Assembly: GCF_000003815.2 (NCBI RefSeq)
Contig: NC_049981.1
Span: forward strand, 26,053,670 to 26,117,669
DNA: 64,000 bases
Reading direction: 5' to 3'
From: Branchiostoma floridae
Lineage: Eukaryota; Chordata; Leptocardii; Amphioxiformes; Branchiostomatidae
Shown here one piece after another: positions 34,303-45,650 of this stretch. How positions within the stretch are numbered: position 1 is the stretch's first letter; each line of letters opens with the position of its first letter. The notes beneath the pieces were generated by a model. That model saw only the letters and a program-made list of their open reading frames with translations. It was not told the origin of the DNA and did not search any database. The position numbers and the translations under genes were made by a program.

Positions 34303-37230
34303 ATGGATGCCGTAACCTTTGTCGTCCTAGTCCTGCTGACTGGACCAGCCGTTCAGTCCGCAGACGTACCGTGCAGGACGTTCGAAGAAATCTACCCCAC
34401 CGGGAAGGAGCTGTGCGAGAAGATGTGGGACGACGCCTTCGTGTACGAGACGAACCTCAGCGTGGCCTTCACCATGTGGTTCTTTGAAGCCGAGAATCCA
34501 AATAACAAAGTGGCTGAGAGACTCGGATGGTCCTCACCGGTTGATGACTGTCATTTAGAGTACTTTCATAAGGTTTGTTCATGTAGAGTAAAACTACTAG
34601 TAATGGGTGGAGTTAATGTCGCCATCCCCTCACCACCACCAGTAAAGACGCTATCAATGTCACACATTTTGGGCCACTTCGGCGCTGAGTTTTAAGCCAG
34701 TAGCCTGAAATCTTAGCTTAACAAATTCACAAAACGGCTGTGAAATTCATTACCTTCGCCAAGAAGGTTATATTTTCAGTAGAGTTTATGTATGTTTGTG
34801 TGTGTGTGTGTGTGTAAGTGTGAGTGTAGAAGACCAGTATAACTCGAGAACGCTTAAAATCAACCAATTAAATGGATTGTATTGACATTTGGTATGTGGG
34901 TAGGTCTTGGTGAGACCAGAAAACGATTAGATTTTGGGCCCCCTAGCAACTTATTACGGTACGGCAGAGGAATTTCCTGTTCTGGACATGCTGTTGTCGT
35001 GATATGTAGATCTCGGGGCTGAGGTAAGTGGTGTAGGTATGGGCCCCTAGCGGCTTGTTTTGGAACTGCAGTGGCTAGTTTAGTGTCAGAACTTGAAAGG
35101 GAACACTAGTAACTCAAGATGGCATTGACGGATCGTCATGATTTTTTGATACGTCGATAGCTTCTTATAGTTAAATGTTACTCATGCAAATCCACATCTA
35201 ATTTACATAAATAATGAGGAGATTGTCTAACCCCGTTTTGTTCCATAATAGGACAATTGCAACATGTGCCATTGGTAACTGAGAAAGAGAATATTGATGG
35301 ATAGATTTTATGCAAATATAGGCCTAATTGGCATAATTGATGAGGAAATATTATGATCCCATTGTGGTAAATGACAGGATTTTTTACTTGTGGCATTTGG
35401 AAGTTATGTAAAGGTAAAAATTGAACCTCAATCATGCACATGAGGACCTCATTTGCCAATTATGCAAATGAGGACCTCATATGCATTAATTATGAGAAAT
35501 GCAACGAATACCTTCTTTCTTGCTGTAGATCTGCATACATCTGTTATTTGGGTGGAGGAGATGATCAACTAATATCAATTATGCAAGTGGTGAAGTTTAA
35601 AATTATTTGGCGAAGGTATTGAGTCGTGGAACTCTAGTTAACAATGTACTAAGTATCAAACAAGCTTATATTGGAAATGAAAAGACTCGAATCCACTCCC
35701 CTCTATCAGTTTCGCTCGTATGGTGCAACCCCATCAAAGCCAAACGTTTTTCCTCCTGACAGGAAGCTCCAGGACCAGAACCAGACAACTTCACGGAGTG
35801 CCATCCTTGGAAGGACTACTCCTGCTGTCACCAGGACACGGTGTCCTCCGTACAGAAGATCAAGGAAGCGTACGGCAAGGAATGGCACTGGGACCGGTGC
35901 GGTCCCCTCAGTTCTGCCTGTGAGCGCTTCTTCGTGCAGGAGGCCTGCCTGTACGAATGTGAACCGAACGCAGGTACTACAAAAATCGCCTCGGTTTATC
36001 TGTGAAGTTTTGAAAGTAACATATCTCTCTATCCATTCATTCAGCCAGCCATCCATCCATCAAGAACCTCCCCCCCCCCAGTTGTAATGTAATCTGTATT
36101 GATTACCTAATTTACTACTCTAATTCATTTGATATGGCACAAATAGGCCGGCCATATTGGTCTCACCCCTGCACTTTCTTTTTGACGAACTTTTTTGTTT
36201 TTGAAGTGTGCGAAATAAAACAAAGCCATCAAGAAAGACAATTGGGCCCGAGTCGGCTTAGCCTGCTGGAAAAAAATTGGACCTGGGACAACTCAGCCTC
36301 TGAGTTAAACTATGGACACACACCAACATAAAAAGACAACTGAAAAAAAAAAGAGTTCGGAGACCTCATATCTCCATGAAATAGTCTGATTATGTAAATG
36401 ATTTCATTTACATTTACATTATCTATGCTTGGTCATGTACATTATCTATGCTTGGTCATGTACACATTTAGATAACTTACACTGGCATAATGTTAATTAT
36501 GCAATCATTTACCATTTAGAAGGTAAATTATGGACGTATTTGCATAATTGATATCTGTTAATGTTCCACCAGCCACAAACTACGTATATGACAGGTATTT
36601 GAGTTCTACAATGGCGAACACCACAAATAAAGATTTCCCCCATTAATTATGCAAATTAAGTGCCAGTTTGCATAATTTGCACTTAATTGTGTATATCTTT
36701 GTCTAAGCTACCTACATACCAAATATCATCTAGATTGAGAGCGAGAGAGAGAGACAGACACATAGACAGACAGAAACACCCAAAACTATATCTCCATTTT
36801 TCATGGAGATAATAACACCATCTTCACGAAAGTAATGACGACTTGTATGTGAACTTTTCCAATCACGACGTGTACATATGAACTTCCAGGTTTTTACCGG
36901 AAATTCCCGGACCACGTCTACAACGACTCGGATCCGAACCACAACAAGTGGCAGATGGAGGGAATGCCCATCCGCGCTGACTACTGTGACGCCTGGTTCA
37001 GAGCGTGTCGGTACGACCGCTTCTGTGCAGCGGACAGTGGGAGCTATAGTTCATGTGCCAGGGAGTACGCCAAAGTTGATAACACAGGGGATAACGGGGG
37101 AAACGCTGGGCTTATTGCAGGGGTAGTCGTGGCTTGTGTGATTGTGGCAGTGCTGATTGGTACTCTTGGTTATTTCATTTTCCGAGAGAGAAAGGGCCAA
37201 CCTGTGTTCAACAAACTGGAGGCCGAATAA
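34303..37230 (+). CDS. folate-receptor-like type I membrane protein, copy 1 (intact, permuted domain)
   Basis: Three exons: 34303-34572, 35763-35973, 36890-37230, GT/AG borders, joining to 273 aa. The ATG at 34303 sits in a good context (ACCATGG); an upstream in-frame ATG at 34276 would spoil the signal peptide. Residues 1-20 are a signal peptide (VVLVLLTGPAVQS). Residues 24-76 (CRTFEEIYPTGKELCEKMW...ENPNNKVAERLGW) match the block that ends vertebrate folate receptors. Residues 91-161 (ECHPWKDYSCC, RCGPLSSACERFFVQ, ACLYECEPNAG) match its opening. Residues 162-206 (FYRKFPDHVYNDSD, DYCDAWFRACRYDRFC) match the middle. Residues 234-257 are a transmembrane helix, then tail FRERKGQPVFNKLEAE. There are 14 extracellular Cys and N-glycosylation sites NLS, NFT and NDS. 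The family binds folate or riboflavin at the cell surface; ligand here is unknown. Confidence 0.88.
34755..35633. repeat. AT-rich fold-back element with (GT)n in receptor intron 1
   Basis: It begins CCTTCGCCAAGAAGGTTATA, followed by a GT microsatellite (34795-34816) and AT-rich sequence with TTATGCAAATGAGG and ATTTGCATA words, and ends near GGCGAAGGTATTGAGTCGTG with AACTCTAGTT. The ends are inverted repeats (ACCTTCGCC/GGCGAAGGT). Starts of the same element are seen in the other two receptor genes at about 41158 and 51542. Confidence 0.6.
36350..36812. repeat. AT-rich fold-back element in receptor intron 2
   Basis: Same family as 32225-33045: GAGTTCGGAGACCTCATATC at the left, CTCCATTTTTCATGGAGATA at the right, with ATTATGCAAATTAAGTGCC inside. 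It is non-coding and absent from the corresponding intron of copies 2 and 3. Confidence 0.6.
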
Positions 37231-38735
37231 TAAAAATGTTCCGTAACGTCGAAAGTATCACGTTCCATGAGCATATGTACGTACATACATCAGTTTTACT
37301 CAAGTAAACTATAAGTGCAGGATACTAGCAGTATAAATGAAATGAAATAAGAATATTGTAAAAGGTAAACTGGGATGTTCTGTATACCAAAAGTTACATG
37401 ACAAAACGATTGATTGAATCGTTGTTACCCGCGGTCATAACAACCAGAAGATACAGTGTTGAACAGAAGCGGGGAAATTTGGGCACTTTTTTTGGTGACC
37501 CTCTCAAGTAAGTAGGCCTCGTGCTTGTTCTATGAGTTCATAATGATAATGAATTTGACACCATTGGAAAGAAAATCACACAAGCTTTCTATTGATATAT
37601 AATACACAGAAATATGATCAACCGAAGTTGATATTCCAAACTTTTTGTGCCGAGTTTTTATAGGTGCAGGATACTGGCAGTACGTAGGCAGTATTAAGGA
37701 AACACAATTCACAGAGAAATTGCCATTTTGGCTTCGTTCATTTTGTCATCTAAAATAATAACAACATAAGATGCTATATATGCGTTGCTATTTTTCTAAA
37801 CTTAATTAGTTTTGGGTAAGGTTCCAAATGGCTACAGACCCATGTATGATGCACAGCATAGTCCTATTCTCTTCATCCACCAAGTTACACGTATTTTGAT
37901 AAACTGTGTAATTTCAACTTTTACTTGACAGTTAATATACATGTGGTAATTTGAATTGAATACAATATCTTCATTGAAAAACGTTATGTCCAGTGCTGAA
38001 AAGCAAAGCTTACCTGATCTAAAGCTTATGAGTTTTAAGTATGCACTAATTGTCATTTTAGAAAGCTTACCTGGACAACATGGCTGAATTGTATGAATGA
38101 TAATTTGTAAATTACCTACGTGATCTACAGTTAGTTGTAAGTATGTTATATCATCTATAAAAAGCTTGCAATTCAAGTTTTAAAAAATACGTTCATGTTG
38201 AAAATGGGCAGATCACAAATATTAAAACAAGAGTGGATCTCCATTTTATCGCAACCACCAGTCATTAGATTACTCCATATTGTCCACTTTTCAAAAGGCT
38301 TCCACTTGATTACTTTTGACTTCACTTCAGCTAAGGCTAATTTTGTTTACAGTCTGCTTTTTTTTAACAAACAGATCTGGATATTCTAGAAGTGTGCCTG
38401 TTACTCTCGACTTGACCTATGAGCTATGACCTATGACAAATGCTTTAAAAGTGTGTAAGATTAAATGGTTTCTATGTTATACAGGACCTGTGTCACTGCA
38501 TGAGTCATTTTGATGTATGATTTTGGCTATGTAATACAGATACATGAAATAACGTTAATGAATTTGGTACTTACGGTGTCATATGGCATGGTCTGTTCCT
38601 ATAGCCACCTCCTACCGGCGGCCGGTTTGCTTCGCTCATTCTTTCATTGAATGTAGGAACCGTACCAACCACCGTTTACATCCCAGGGGGGGGGGGTCAT
38701 AAACCCTATACTTGACCCCTGTGCTCCAAGCACTT
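37231..38735. other. intergenic between receptor copy 1 and methyltransferase copy 3
   Basis: No gene. The block 37370-37870 is repeated at about 43200-43740 (GTTACATGACAAAACGATTG, CACACAAGCTTTCTATTGAT), and 37890-38560 is repeated at about 44830-45480, marking a segmental duplication of this intergenic stretch. Confidence 0.6.
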
Positions 38736-39062
38736 CTAAATCTCTGCCTTCCTAGCATGGAGAACAACGAGCCCGTCAAAGTCGGAGATAGTGTTGTTCT
38801 CAAGATTTGTAGCCGGGAACGACTTGATATTGATATCGACATATCCCGCCTTCTCAAATACTTCTCTCATGAAGCTGCTGTCGATAGGAAGGGTGAAGAA
38901 CTTGTAGTCACCGAAGGAGTAGAAGGTCTGGTTGGTGACTTCTGCGAGAGCGAACGTTCCTCCCGGCTTGAGTAGGCGGGTGATGCGGCGTACAGCAGCG
39001 GAGTAGGTCTCCCGGTCAGGGCACGCTGTCTCCAGGCACAGGCTTGTAGTTACCACGTCAAA
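38736..39062 (-). pseudogene. NNMT-family methyltransferase, copy 3: orphan exon 5
   Basis: A complete, undamaged last exon (acceptor CAG at 39065-39063, TAG stop at 38738-38736; 108 codons) with ACPDRETYSAAVRRITRLL, LLKPGGTFALAEV, KFFTLPIDSSFMREVFEKAG and ending HARKAEI. Exons 1-4 are not found between here and the next receptor at 40692. Homology to other units stops near 39300, where inverted-repeat DNA begins. Alone it lacks the SAM-binding motif, so it cannot encode an active enzyme unless spliced to exons elsewhere. Confidence 0.85.
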
Positions 39063-39755
39063 CTGAGCACAAGATGTGGGTGACTAGTTGATAAGAGTTT
39101 GTGTGGCTTTATCAAATACATGTAATATGTAAAATAAAATGCAATGTCACATTTATGTCTACAGACATCATTACATACAGACATAACACACCTGGTTTAT
39201 TTGGTGACGGTATGTGTTCGTGGAACTCTGTTTAAAAATACATTTTTTTTCTGGCCAACGTATTCAGATCGACAAAAATATAAAGGACCCACCAGAAAGA
39301 CGTACATTTTGTATATAAAGTCGAAAAGCGCACAAAACTCTAAAGCTAAGGGCACAACCCGCCTTAAGCTAAGGGCACAACCCGTCGTACATGCAATTTG
39401 TCCGTACGTTTATTTGGGAGTCCACGTCCACCACGTATTTCTCAAAATGTTCAGGCTGTACAGGGCAGGCGCGTCGCCCTTACGGGGGACGAATCCGCAG
39501 CCAGATAGCACACAACGTGTTGTCTGCACGTATTAGTTCTACGCCGTGTCTGCGTGCTCCAAAATCCGTTGGATTCCCTACGAGTTCGTACGGAGGCGGT
39601 ACTCACCACTTACGGATCCCAAAAGATTGCCCACGTTTTGGCACGTAGACAGCACGTATTTGCACGTACGGAGGGTTGTGTAGCCTCCATAGCAGGCTTT
39701 CTGGTTGTTGTTTTTTTGGCTCATAATGCACTTTTGCTGGCCATTTCTATTTGTA

Positions 39756-40061
39756 CTGGTCGCTGATTGCTGGCCATAGAAACGCTGCATCAAGGTGATA
39801 TTAAAAAACAATTAGCCATTCATTTGCCCTATTAACACACACGTTAGGAGTAATTCACAACTCCGTGAGAGGCAATTCGCGTGTCAGCTGCAAGCATTTT
39901 ACGGCTCTGTCCGGTGGAGATGCGTGCAGTTTATTAGGAGGCAGGAAATTCGCACCTCCTAGTTAATCGCCCTAATTGTTTTTTAATATCACTTTGATGC
40001 AGCGTTTCCATGCAGGCTCTTGGGGGTTGGCAGTCAGAAAAGGCCAGCAATCAGCGACCAG
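39756..40061. mobile_element. palindromic element between array units
   Basis: CTGGTCGCTGATTGCTGGCC (from 39756) and AACGCTGCATCAAGGTGATA with TTAAAAAACAATTA (39781-39813) recur in reverse complement at 39973-40061, about 160 bp apart. Sequence to the left (39361-39660) holds the direct repeat AAGCTAAGGGCACAACCCG, also seen at 59163. No coding capacity. Confidence 0.55.
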
Positions 40062-40202
40062 TACGCTTCGCTCACTTGGTGGTTTTATTCGGTGGTTATA
40101 GCAAAGGACCAGGCGTTATGACACCATATACACCTCGGGGCGGGTCATTAGCCCTTAATTATTATCGTGTTGGTGCCGCCTTTTTTCCATTCACGACAAC
40201 AA

Positions 40203-40691
40203 GCTAAGTTTGACCCTTGTCCCTGACACTGTTGTCAATGGTATGTTCGTCTAAAAGAGTTATGAGTATGGTTTACAGATTTGTTTATTTGAGCTACTGG
40301 ACATATTGATGGTCGAAAAGCACTCTTTCATCGTGCAGATTATACGCCATAAACACTTCATTAGAATCCAGCCCTACCTCACAATTCAAATATTGACCAG
40401 GTACCACCCCGAGAATGCTAGGCGAGGTCGGACGTTCAAGGCCATCACAGTTACCGTTTCCTCCTTGCTGTTGGAGTAACCACTTGCAGGTAATCTTACA
40501 CTAGTACTTTGAATTTGCTGTGAATACTAGTAGTATACATACGCTGGACTTTCTAGATTACTATCCTTCTAATGCCATTCACTGTACCAAGTTCAAGATA
40601 GCCACTGCACAAGGTAATCTCAACTCACAGAGCAAGGTGCAACACATTGCCCTTTTATGTTTGCACGTATGATAGGTCCAGCTGGTTCGCC
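40203..40691 (+). promoter_or_regulatory. 5' flank of folate-receptor-like gene 2 (shared block)
   Basis: Homologous to 33722-34302 and 50481-51066. The stretch just before the ATG (CAAGGTGCAACACATTGCCC, then TTTTATGTTTGCACGTATG) is almost identical to the copy 3 flank, so copies 2 and 3 are the closest pair. Confidence 0.4.
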
Positions 40692-41191
40692 ATGGATGCC
40701 GTCATCTTGGTCGCCTTAGTCCTGCTGACTGGACTAGCCGTTCAGTCCGCAGACCTTTCTTGTAAGACGTTCGAAGAAATCTATCCCAGCGGGAAGGAGC
40801 TGTGTGAGAAGATGTGGGGCGACGGCTTCGTGTACGAGACGAACCTCAGCGTGGGCTTCACCATGTGGTTCTTTGAAGCCGAGAATCCAAATAACAAAGT
40901 GGCTGAGAGGCTCGGATGGCCCTCACCGGTTGATGACTGTCACTTACAGTCCTTACATAAGGTTTGTTTTTTGTAGAGTACAACTACTAGTAATGGGTGG
41001 AGTTTATATCACCCTCCATTCACCACTACCAGTAAAGACCCTGTCAATGTCACACATTCAGGGCCACTTCGGCGCTGAGTTTTAAGTAGCCTGAAATCTT
41101 AGCTATAGCTTAACAAATTAACAAAACGGCTGTGAAATTCATTATATTGTTTCATTACATTCGCCAAGAAGGTTATATTTTCGGTAGCGTT

Positions 41192-41241
<50 letters not shown>

Positions 41242-42549
41242 TGTGTCTGTGTGTGCGTAGAAGACCAGATATTACTCCAGAACGGTAAATAGANNNNNNN
41301 NNNNNNNNNNNNNNNNNNNNNNNNNNNNNNNNNNNNNNNNNNNNNNNNNNNNNNNNNNNNNNNNNNNNNNNNNNNNNNNNNNNNNNNNNNNNNATTACTC
41401 CAGAACGGTTAAATAGATTGTCTTGACATACTGTGATGTGATCCTTATGTTTATTGATGAAAACTGGTGAAGCGCCGAGTTGATATCCATACTACACGGC
41501 AAGGCACAGCTTTTTTTAAAAGCACTTGTTTCTCCTGGCAGGAAGCTCCAGGACCAGAACCAGACAACTTCACGGAGTGCTACCCTTGGAGGGACTACTC
41601 CTGCTGTCACCAGGACACCGTGCAGAAGATCAAGGAAGCGTACGGCAGGGAATGGCACTGGGAGCGGTGTGGTGCCCTCAGTTCTGCCTGTAATCGCTTC
41701 TTCGTGCAGCTGGCCTGTCTGTACGAATGTGAGCCGAACGCAGGTATTACAAAAATCACCTTGGTTTATCTGTGAAGTGTTGTTGTTAAGTAACATATCT
41801 CTCTGTCCATTCATCCAGCCAGCCAGTCATCCAAGAACCTCCTTCCCTAACAAGTTGTTATGTGATCTAATTCATTTCATATGGCACAAATAGGCCGGCC
41901 ATATTGGTCTCTGTCTCACCCCTGCACTTTCTTTTTGGTGAAACTGAACTTTGTGTTTTTTTAATTATGCGAAATAAAACAAAAACATAAAGAAACGGCC
42001 TTAGTTGGCATGACCACATTTGGACTCGGCTGGCTTTGCCTGCTGGAACAAAATTGGACCCGGGACAGTTCATCCTCTGAGATGAACTATGGTATAGTAT
42101 GGACACACACGAACTTAAAAAGACAAACCGAAAAAAATACCTCCATCTTCACGAAGGTAATGACGACTTGTATGTGAGCTTTTCCAATCACGACGTGTAC
42201 ATGTGAACTTCCAGGTTTTTACCGGAAATTCCCGGACCACGTCTACAACGACTCGGATCCGAACCACAACAAGTGGCAGATGGAGGGAATGCCCATCCGC
42301 GCTGACTACTGTGACTCCTGGTTCAGAGCGTGTAGGTACGACCTATTCTGTGGGAGTGGGAGTTATAGTTCATGTGCCAGGGAGTACACCAAAGTTGGTA
42401 ACACAGGGGATAACGGGGGAAACGCTGGGCTTATTGCAGGGGTGGTCGTGGCTTGTGTGATTGTGGCAGTGCTGATTGGGACTCTCGGTTTTTTCATTTT
42501 CCGAGAGAGAAAGGGGGAACCTTTGTTCAACAAACTGGAGGCCGAATAA
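40692..42549 (+). CDS. folate-receptor-like type I membrane protein, copy 2 (intact, permuted domain)
   Basis: Exons 40692-40961, 41542-41743, 42215-42549 join to 268 aa. The signal peptide (VALVLLTGLAVQS) is followed by the C-terminal-type receptor block (CKTFEEIYPSGKELCEKMWG...NPNNKVAERLGW), then ECYPWRDYSCCHQDT, WHWERCGALSSACNRFFVQ, ACLYECEPNAG, the FYRKFPDHVYNDSD/DYCDSWFRACRYDLFC block, a transmembrane helix at about 229-252 and tail FRERKGEPLFNKLEAE. It lacks three codons of copy 1 in exon 2 (SSV) and two net codons near the GSGSYSSC linker. The stop codon overlaps an AATAAA (42545-42550). The N gap in intron 1 does not touch coding sequence. Surface location is expected from signal peptide plus one helix; ligand unknown. 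Confidence 0.88.
41192..41262. repeat. (GT)n microsatellite in receptor copy 2 intron 1
   Basis: An almost pure GT run in the fold-back element fragment that starts at about 41158; it directly precedes the assembly gap and probably caused it. Confidence 0.85.
41294..41393. other. assembly gap (100 N)
   Basis: Exactly 100 N, the usual placeholder for unknown size. The bases on both sides are near-duplicates (ATTACTCCAGAACGGTAAATAGA and ATTACTCCAGAACGGTTAAATAGA, given as ATTACTCCAGAACGG plus tail), whereas the homologous intron of copy 3 has this sequence once (about 51668). The two contig ends probably overlap. Confidence 0.9.
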
Positions 42550-43730
42550 AAAATGTTCTGTAACGTCGAACGTATCACGTTCCATGAGCATATGTACGTA
42601 CATACATCAGTTTTACTCAAGTAAACTCGGCACAAAAGTTTTTCACCATTCCAGGCAACTTCAATGTGGTGAGTTAAAGGGGCACAATCCTCCATCCAGT
42701 TGGAATATCTTACCTCTTCAATATTGGACCAAATCCCATTCTGCAAGATTAAAACACTCGTCCACACATAGCAAGGACCATCGCAGACTACCTATTAGGA
42801 TGGAATAGCCTTCCTACGGTTTATGGCTAGCACCTCTTGCTTCAGATTGTTTGCTTGAATAAAGAGTAACAGTGGCTTTGATTGACATGGCCTGTTTATT
42901 CAACTTGCCTTCATTCACAAGTCAATATTGACGGAACAAAATGAGCTGAATGGAGTGTTTGACTTTCAATCAATCGTTGGCATGCATCATTTGTTGATGC
43001 GTGGCGGCTACAGACAGTTCAGACAGTTCTCGCCATGTTGTTCTGCACTGGGCGTAGACAGTCCAGTCGGATCTGCAGACCCCCAGCTCCTGGAGACTTT
43101 AGTAGCGGTAATTGCGGCACTTTATTTTTATGACCATCCTGTACGCAAACAGGCCTGGTGCCCGTTCCATAAATTTACAATCATAGAATACTCAAATATG
43201 GTAAAAGGTAAACTGGGATGTTCTGTATACCAAAAGTTACATGACAAAACGATTGATTGAATCATTGTTACCCGCGGCCATAACAACCGAACGATATGTG
43301 TTGAACAGAAGCGGGGAAATTTGGGCACTTTTTTTGGTGACCCGCTCAAGTAAGTAGGCCTGGTGCTTGTTCTATGAGTTCAATAATGATAATGAATTTG
43401 ACACCATTGGAAAGAAAATCACACAAGCTTTCTATTGATATATAATACACAGAAATATGATCAACCGAAGTTGATATTCCAAACTTTTTGTGCCGAGTTT
43501 TTATAGGTGCAGGATACTGGCAGTACGTAGGCAGCATTAAGGAAACCCAATTCACAGAGAAATTGCCATTTTGGCTTCGTTCATTTTGTCATCTAAAATA
43601 ATAACAACATAAGATGCTATTTATGCGTTGCTATTTTTCTAAACTTTATTAGTTTTGGGTAAGGTTCTAAATGGCTACAGATCCATGTACGGTGTACAGC
43701 ATAGTCCTATTCTCTTCATCCACCAAGTTA
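42550..43730. other. intergenic after receptor copy 2
   Basis: The 3' flank (ATGTTCTGTAACGTCGAACG) is followed by about 560 bp not found after copy 1 (42640-43200), then by the duplicated block shared with 37370-37870. No supported gene. Confidence 0.5.
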
Positions 43731-44818
43731 CGAGGGGTAATCAATAAGTTCTCGGCCTCACCAAGAAATAACAAGCACAACTCAGATTTTCAGGCACAAC
43801 TTCATAGTATGAAGTCTTTTATCAATATCCTCCAAATTTCAAATCATTGGAGTAATTACTTTCCAGGCATTCATTTTTTCTAAATTAAAAGGTAAGTGGC
43901 GCGAAAAAAGCTGTGTGGATTGTGATCAGACGTGTTGGTCGAGTTCCCCATGCCGTAAATTAACAAAAGACATTGTCAAAATGTTTGATAATGATTCTCT
44001 TCCTATTTCAAGCAAAAAGAATTGGGTTTCTAACTTCCAGCAGCGCAAATTGACCCGTACACTCAGGCCAGGTCAATTGTCCACGTTTTTCCTTCTCCCT
44101 CACCTAACGTTACTGGGTGTCGCCTGCAAAGTAATGATCACAATAATTTGAATTTTGGTACATATTTATATAAGACTTTTATTTGTGAAATTTGAAAATT
44201 GTTCAATAAACCTATAAACACACACCATTACACATACTTGTTGCAAAAAACATGAGCGATGGACTCAAATCTGGTATATGGTTCACTCATTTGGGTCACT
44301 TCTTTTACTGTAAACGTCTTTCAAGGTTATCACATAACATAAGTAACATATTATGCATCATCACAAGGGAAAATATTTCGATATAAATCTCATTTTGAGC
44401 CAAATTCATCAGTTTACAGTGACTTTCATACATTGACAACGCTGCGGCTTCCGATAACCTGTTCATTTAGTCTAGAAACGCAACAGTGACGCAAGTAAGT
44501 GTGAGCGCAACAGAAAATCGGCGAAAATAACACAACAGTGACACAGTGAATGAACCCCGCAGCGACGCAAGCGTGACGCGAGTGTAGTGAGAGGGGCCTT
44601 AAGGTATGAGGTCAAATTATCTGATCACACTTCACCCTTCTTTTTTCGCCACTTACCTTCTAATTTAGAAAAAAAACGAATGCCTGGAAAGTAATGACTC
44701 CAATGATTTGAAATTTGGAGGATATTGATAAAAGACTTCATACTATGAAGTTGTGCCTGAAAATCTGAGTTGTGCTTGTTATTTCTTGGTGAGGCCGAGG
44801 ACTTATTGATCACCCCTT
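43731..44818. mobile_element. 1.1-kb element with long inverted repeats, probable TA-type (mariner-like) insertion
   Basis: The left arm (43733-43910: AGGGGTAATCAATAAGTTCT, CGGCCTCACCAAGAAATAAC...) and right arm (44637-44818) are reverse complements over about 170 bp. The block shared with 37880 (CACCAAGTTA|CACGTATTTTGATAAA) is interrupted here. TA flanks both ends (GTTA|... and ...CCTTA|T). The middle (about 44160-44605) matches another repeat at 50060-50490, so an element is nested inside. No transposase frame remains. Confidence 0.6.
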
Positions 44819-45650
44819 ATTTTAATAAAATGTGTAATTTCAACTTTTACTTGACAGTTAATATACATGTGGTAATTTGAATTGAATACAATATCTTCAT
44901 TGAAAAACGTTATGTCCATGGCCAATGCTGAAAAGCAAAGCTTACCTGATGTAAAAGCTTATGAGTTTTAAGTATGTACTAATTGTAATTTTAGAAAGCT
45001 TACCTGGACAAGATGGCTGAATTGTATGAATGATAATTTGTAAATTACCTACGTGATCTACAGTTAGTTGTAAGTACATTATATTATCTATAAAACGCTT
45101 GCAATTCAAATTTTTAAAACACGTTCATGTTGAAAATAGGCAGATCATAAATATTATAACAAGAGTACATCTCCATTTTATCGCAACCATCAGTCATTAG
45201 ATTGCTCCATATTGTCCACTTTTGCAAGGCTGGATCTCCGGATCACTTTTGACTTCGCTTCAGCTAAGGCTAATTTTGTTTACAGTCTCCTTTTTTAACG
45301 AAAAGATTTGGATATTCTAGAAGTGTGCCTATTACTCTCGAATTGACCTATGACCTATCACAAATGTTTTCAAAATGAGTAAGATTAAAATATCTCTATG
45401 TTATAAGGACCTGTCTCACTGCATGCGTCATTTTGATGTACGATTTTGGTTATGTAATACGTACAGATACATATACGTTTGCTTCGGTATTTACAGTGTC
45501 ATAGGGCACGGTCTGTTCCTATAGCAACCTGCAAGCCGGTTCGCTTCGCTCATTTTTTTTATTAAATGCAAGAACTAACCATGCCTCATGGTACCGTTTA
45601 CATCCCAGGGGGCCATATCGAACTCTGTGGTCCAAGTCCTAGCACTACAT

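Noticed and set aside
36878-37126. Ser/Thr/Arg-rich frame (NSRTTSTTTRIRTTTSG) repeated at three receptor loci
   Set aside because: It is the +1 frame of receptor exon 3; conservation is due to the overlapping true coding frame.
42640-43200. Unit-specific insert after receptor copy 2, considered as retrogene or LINE remnant
   Set aside because: No frame with a recognisable motif, no target duplication found.
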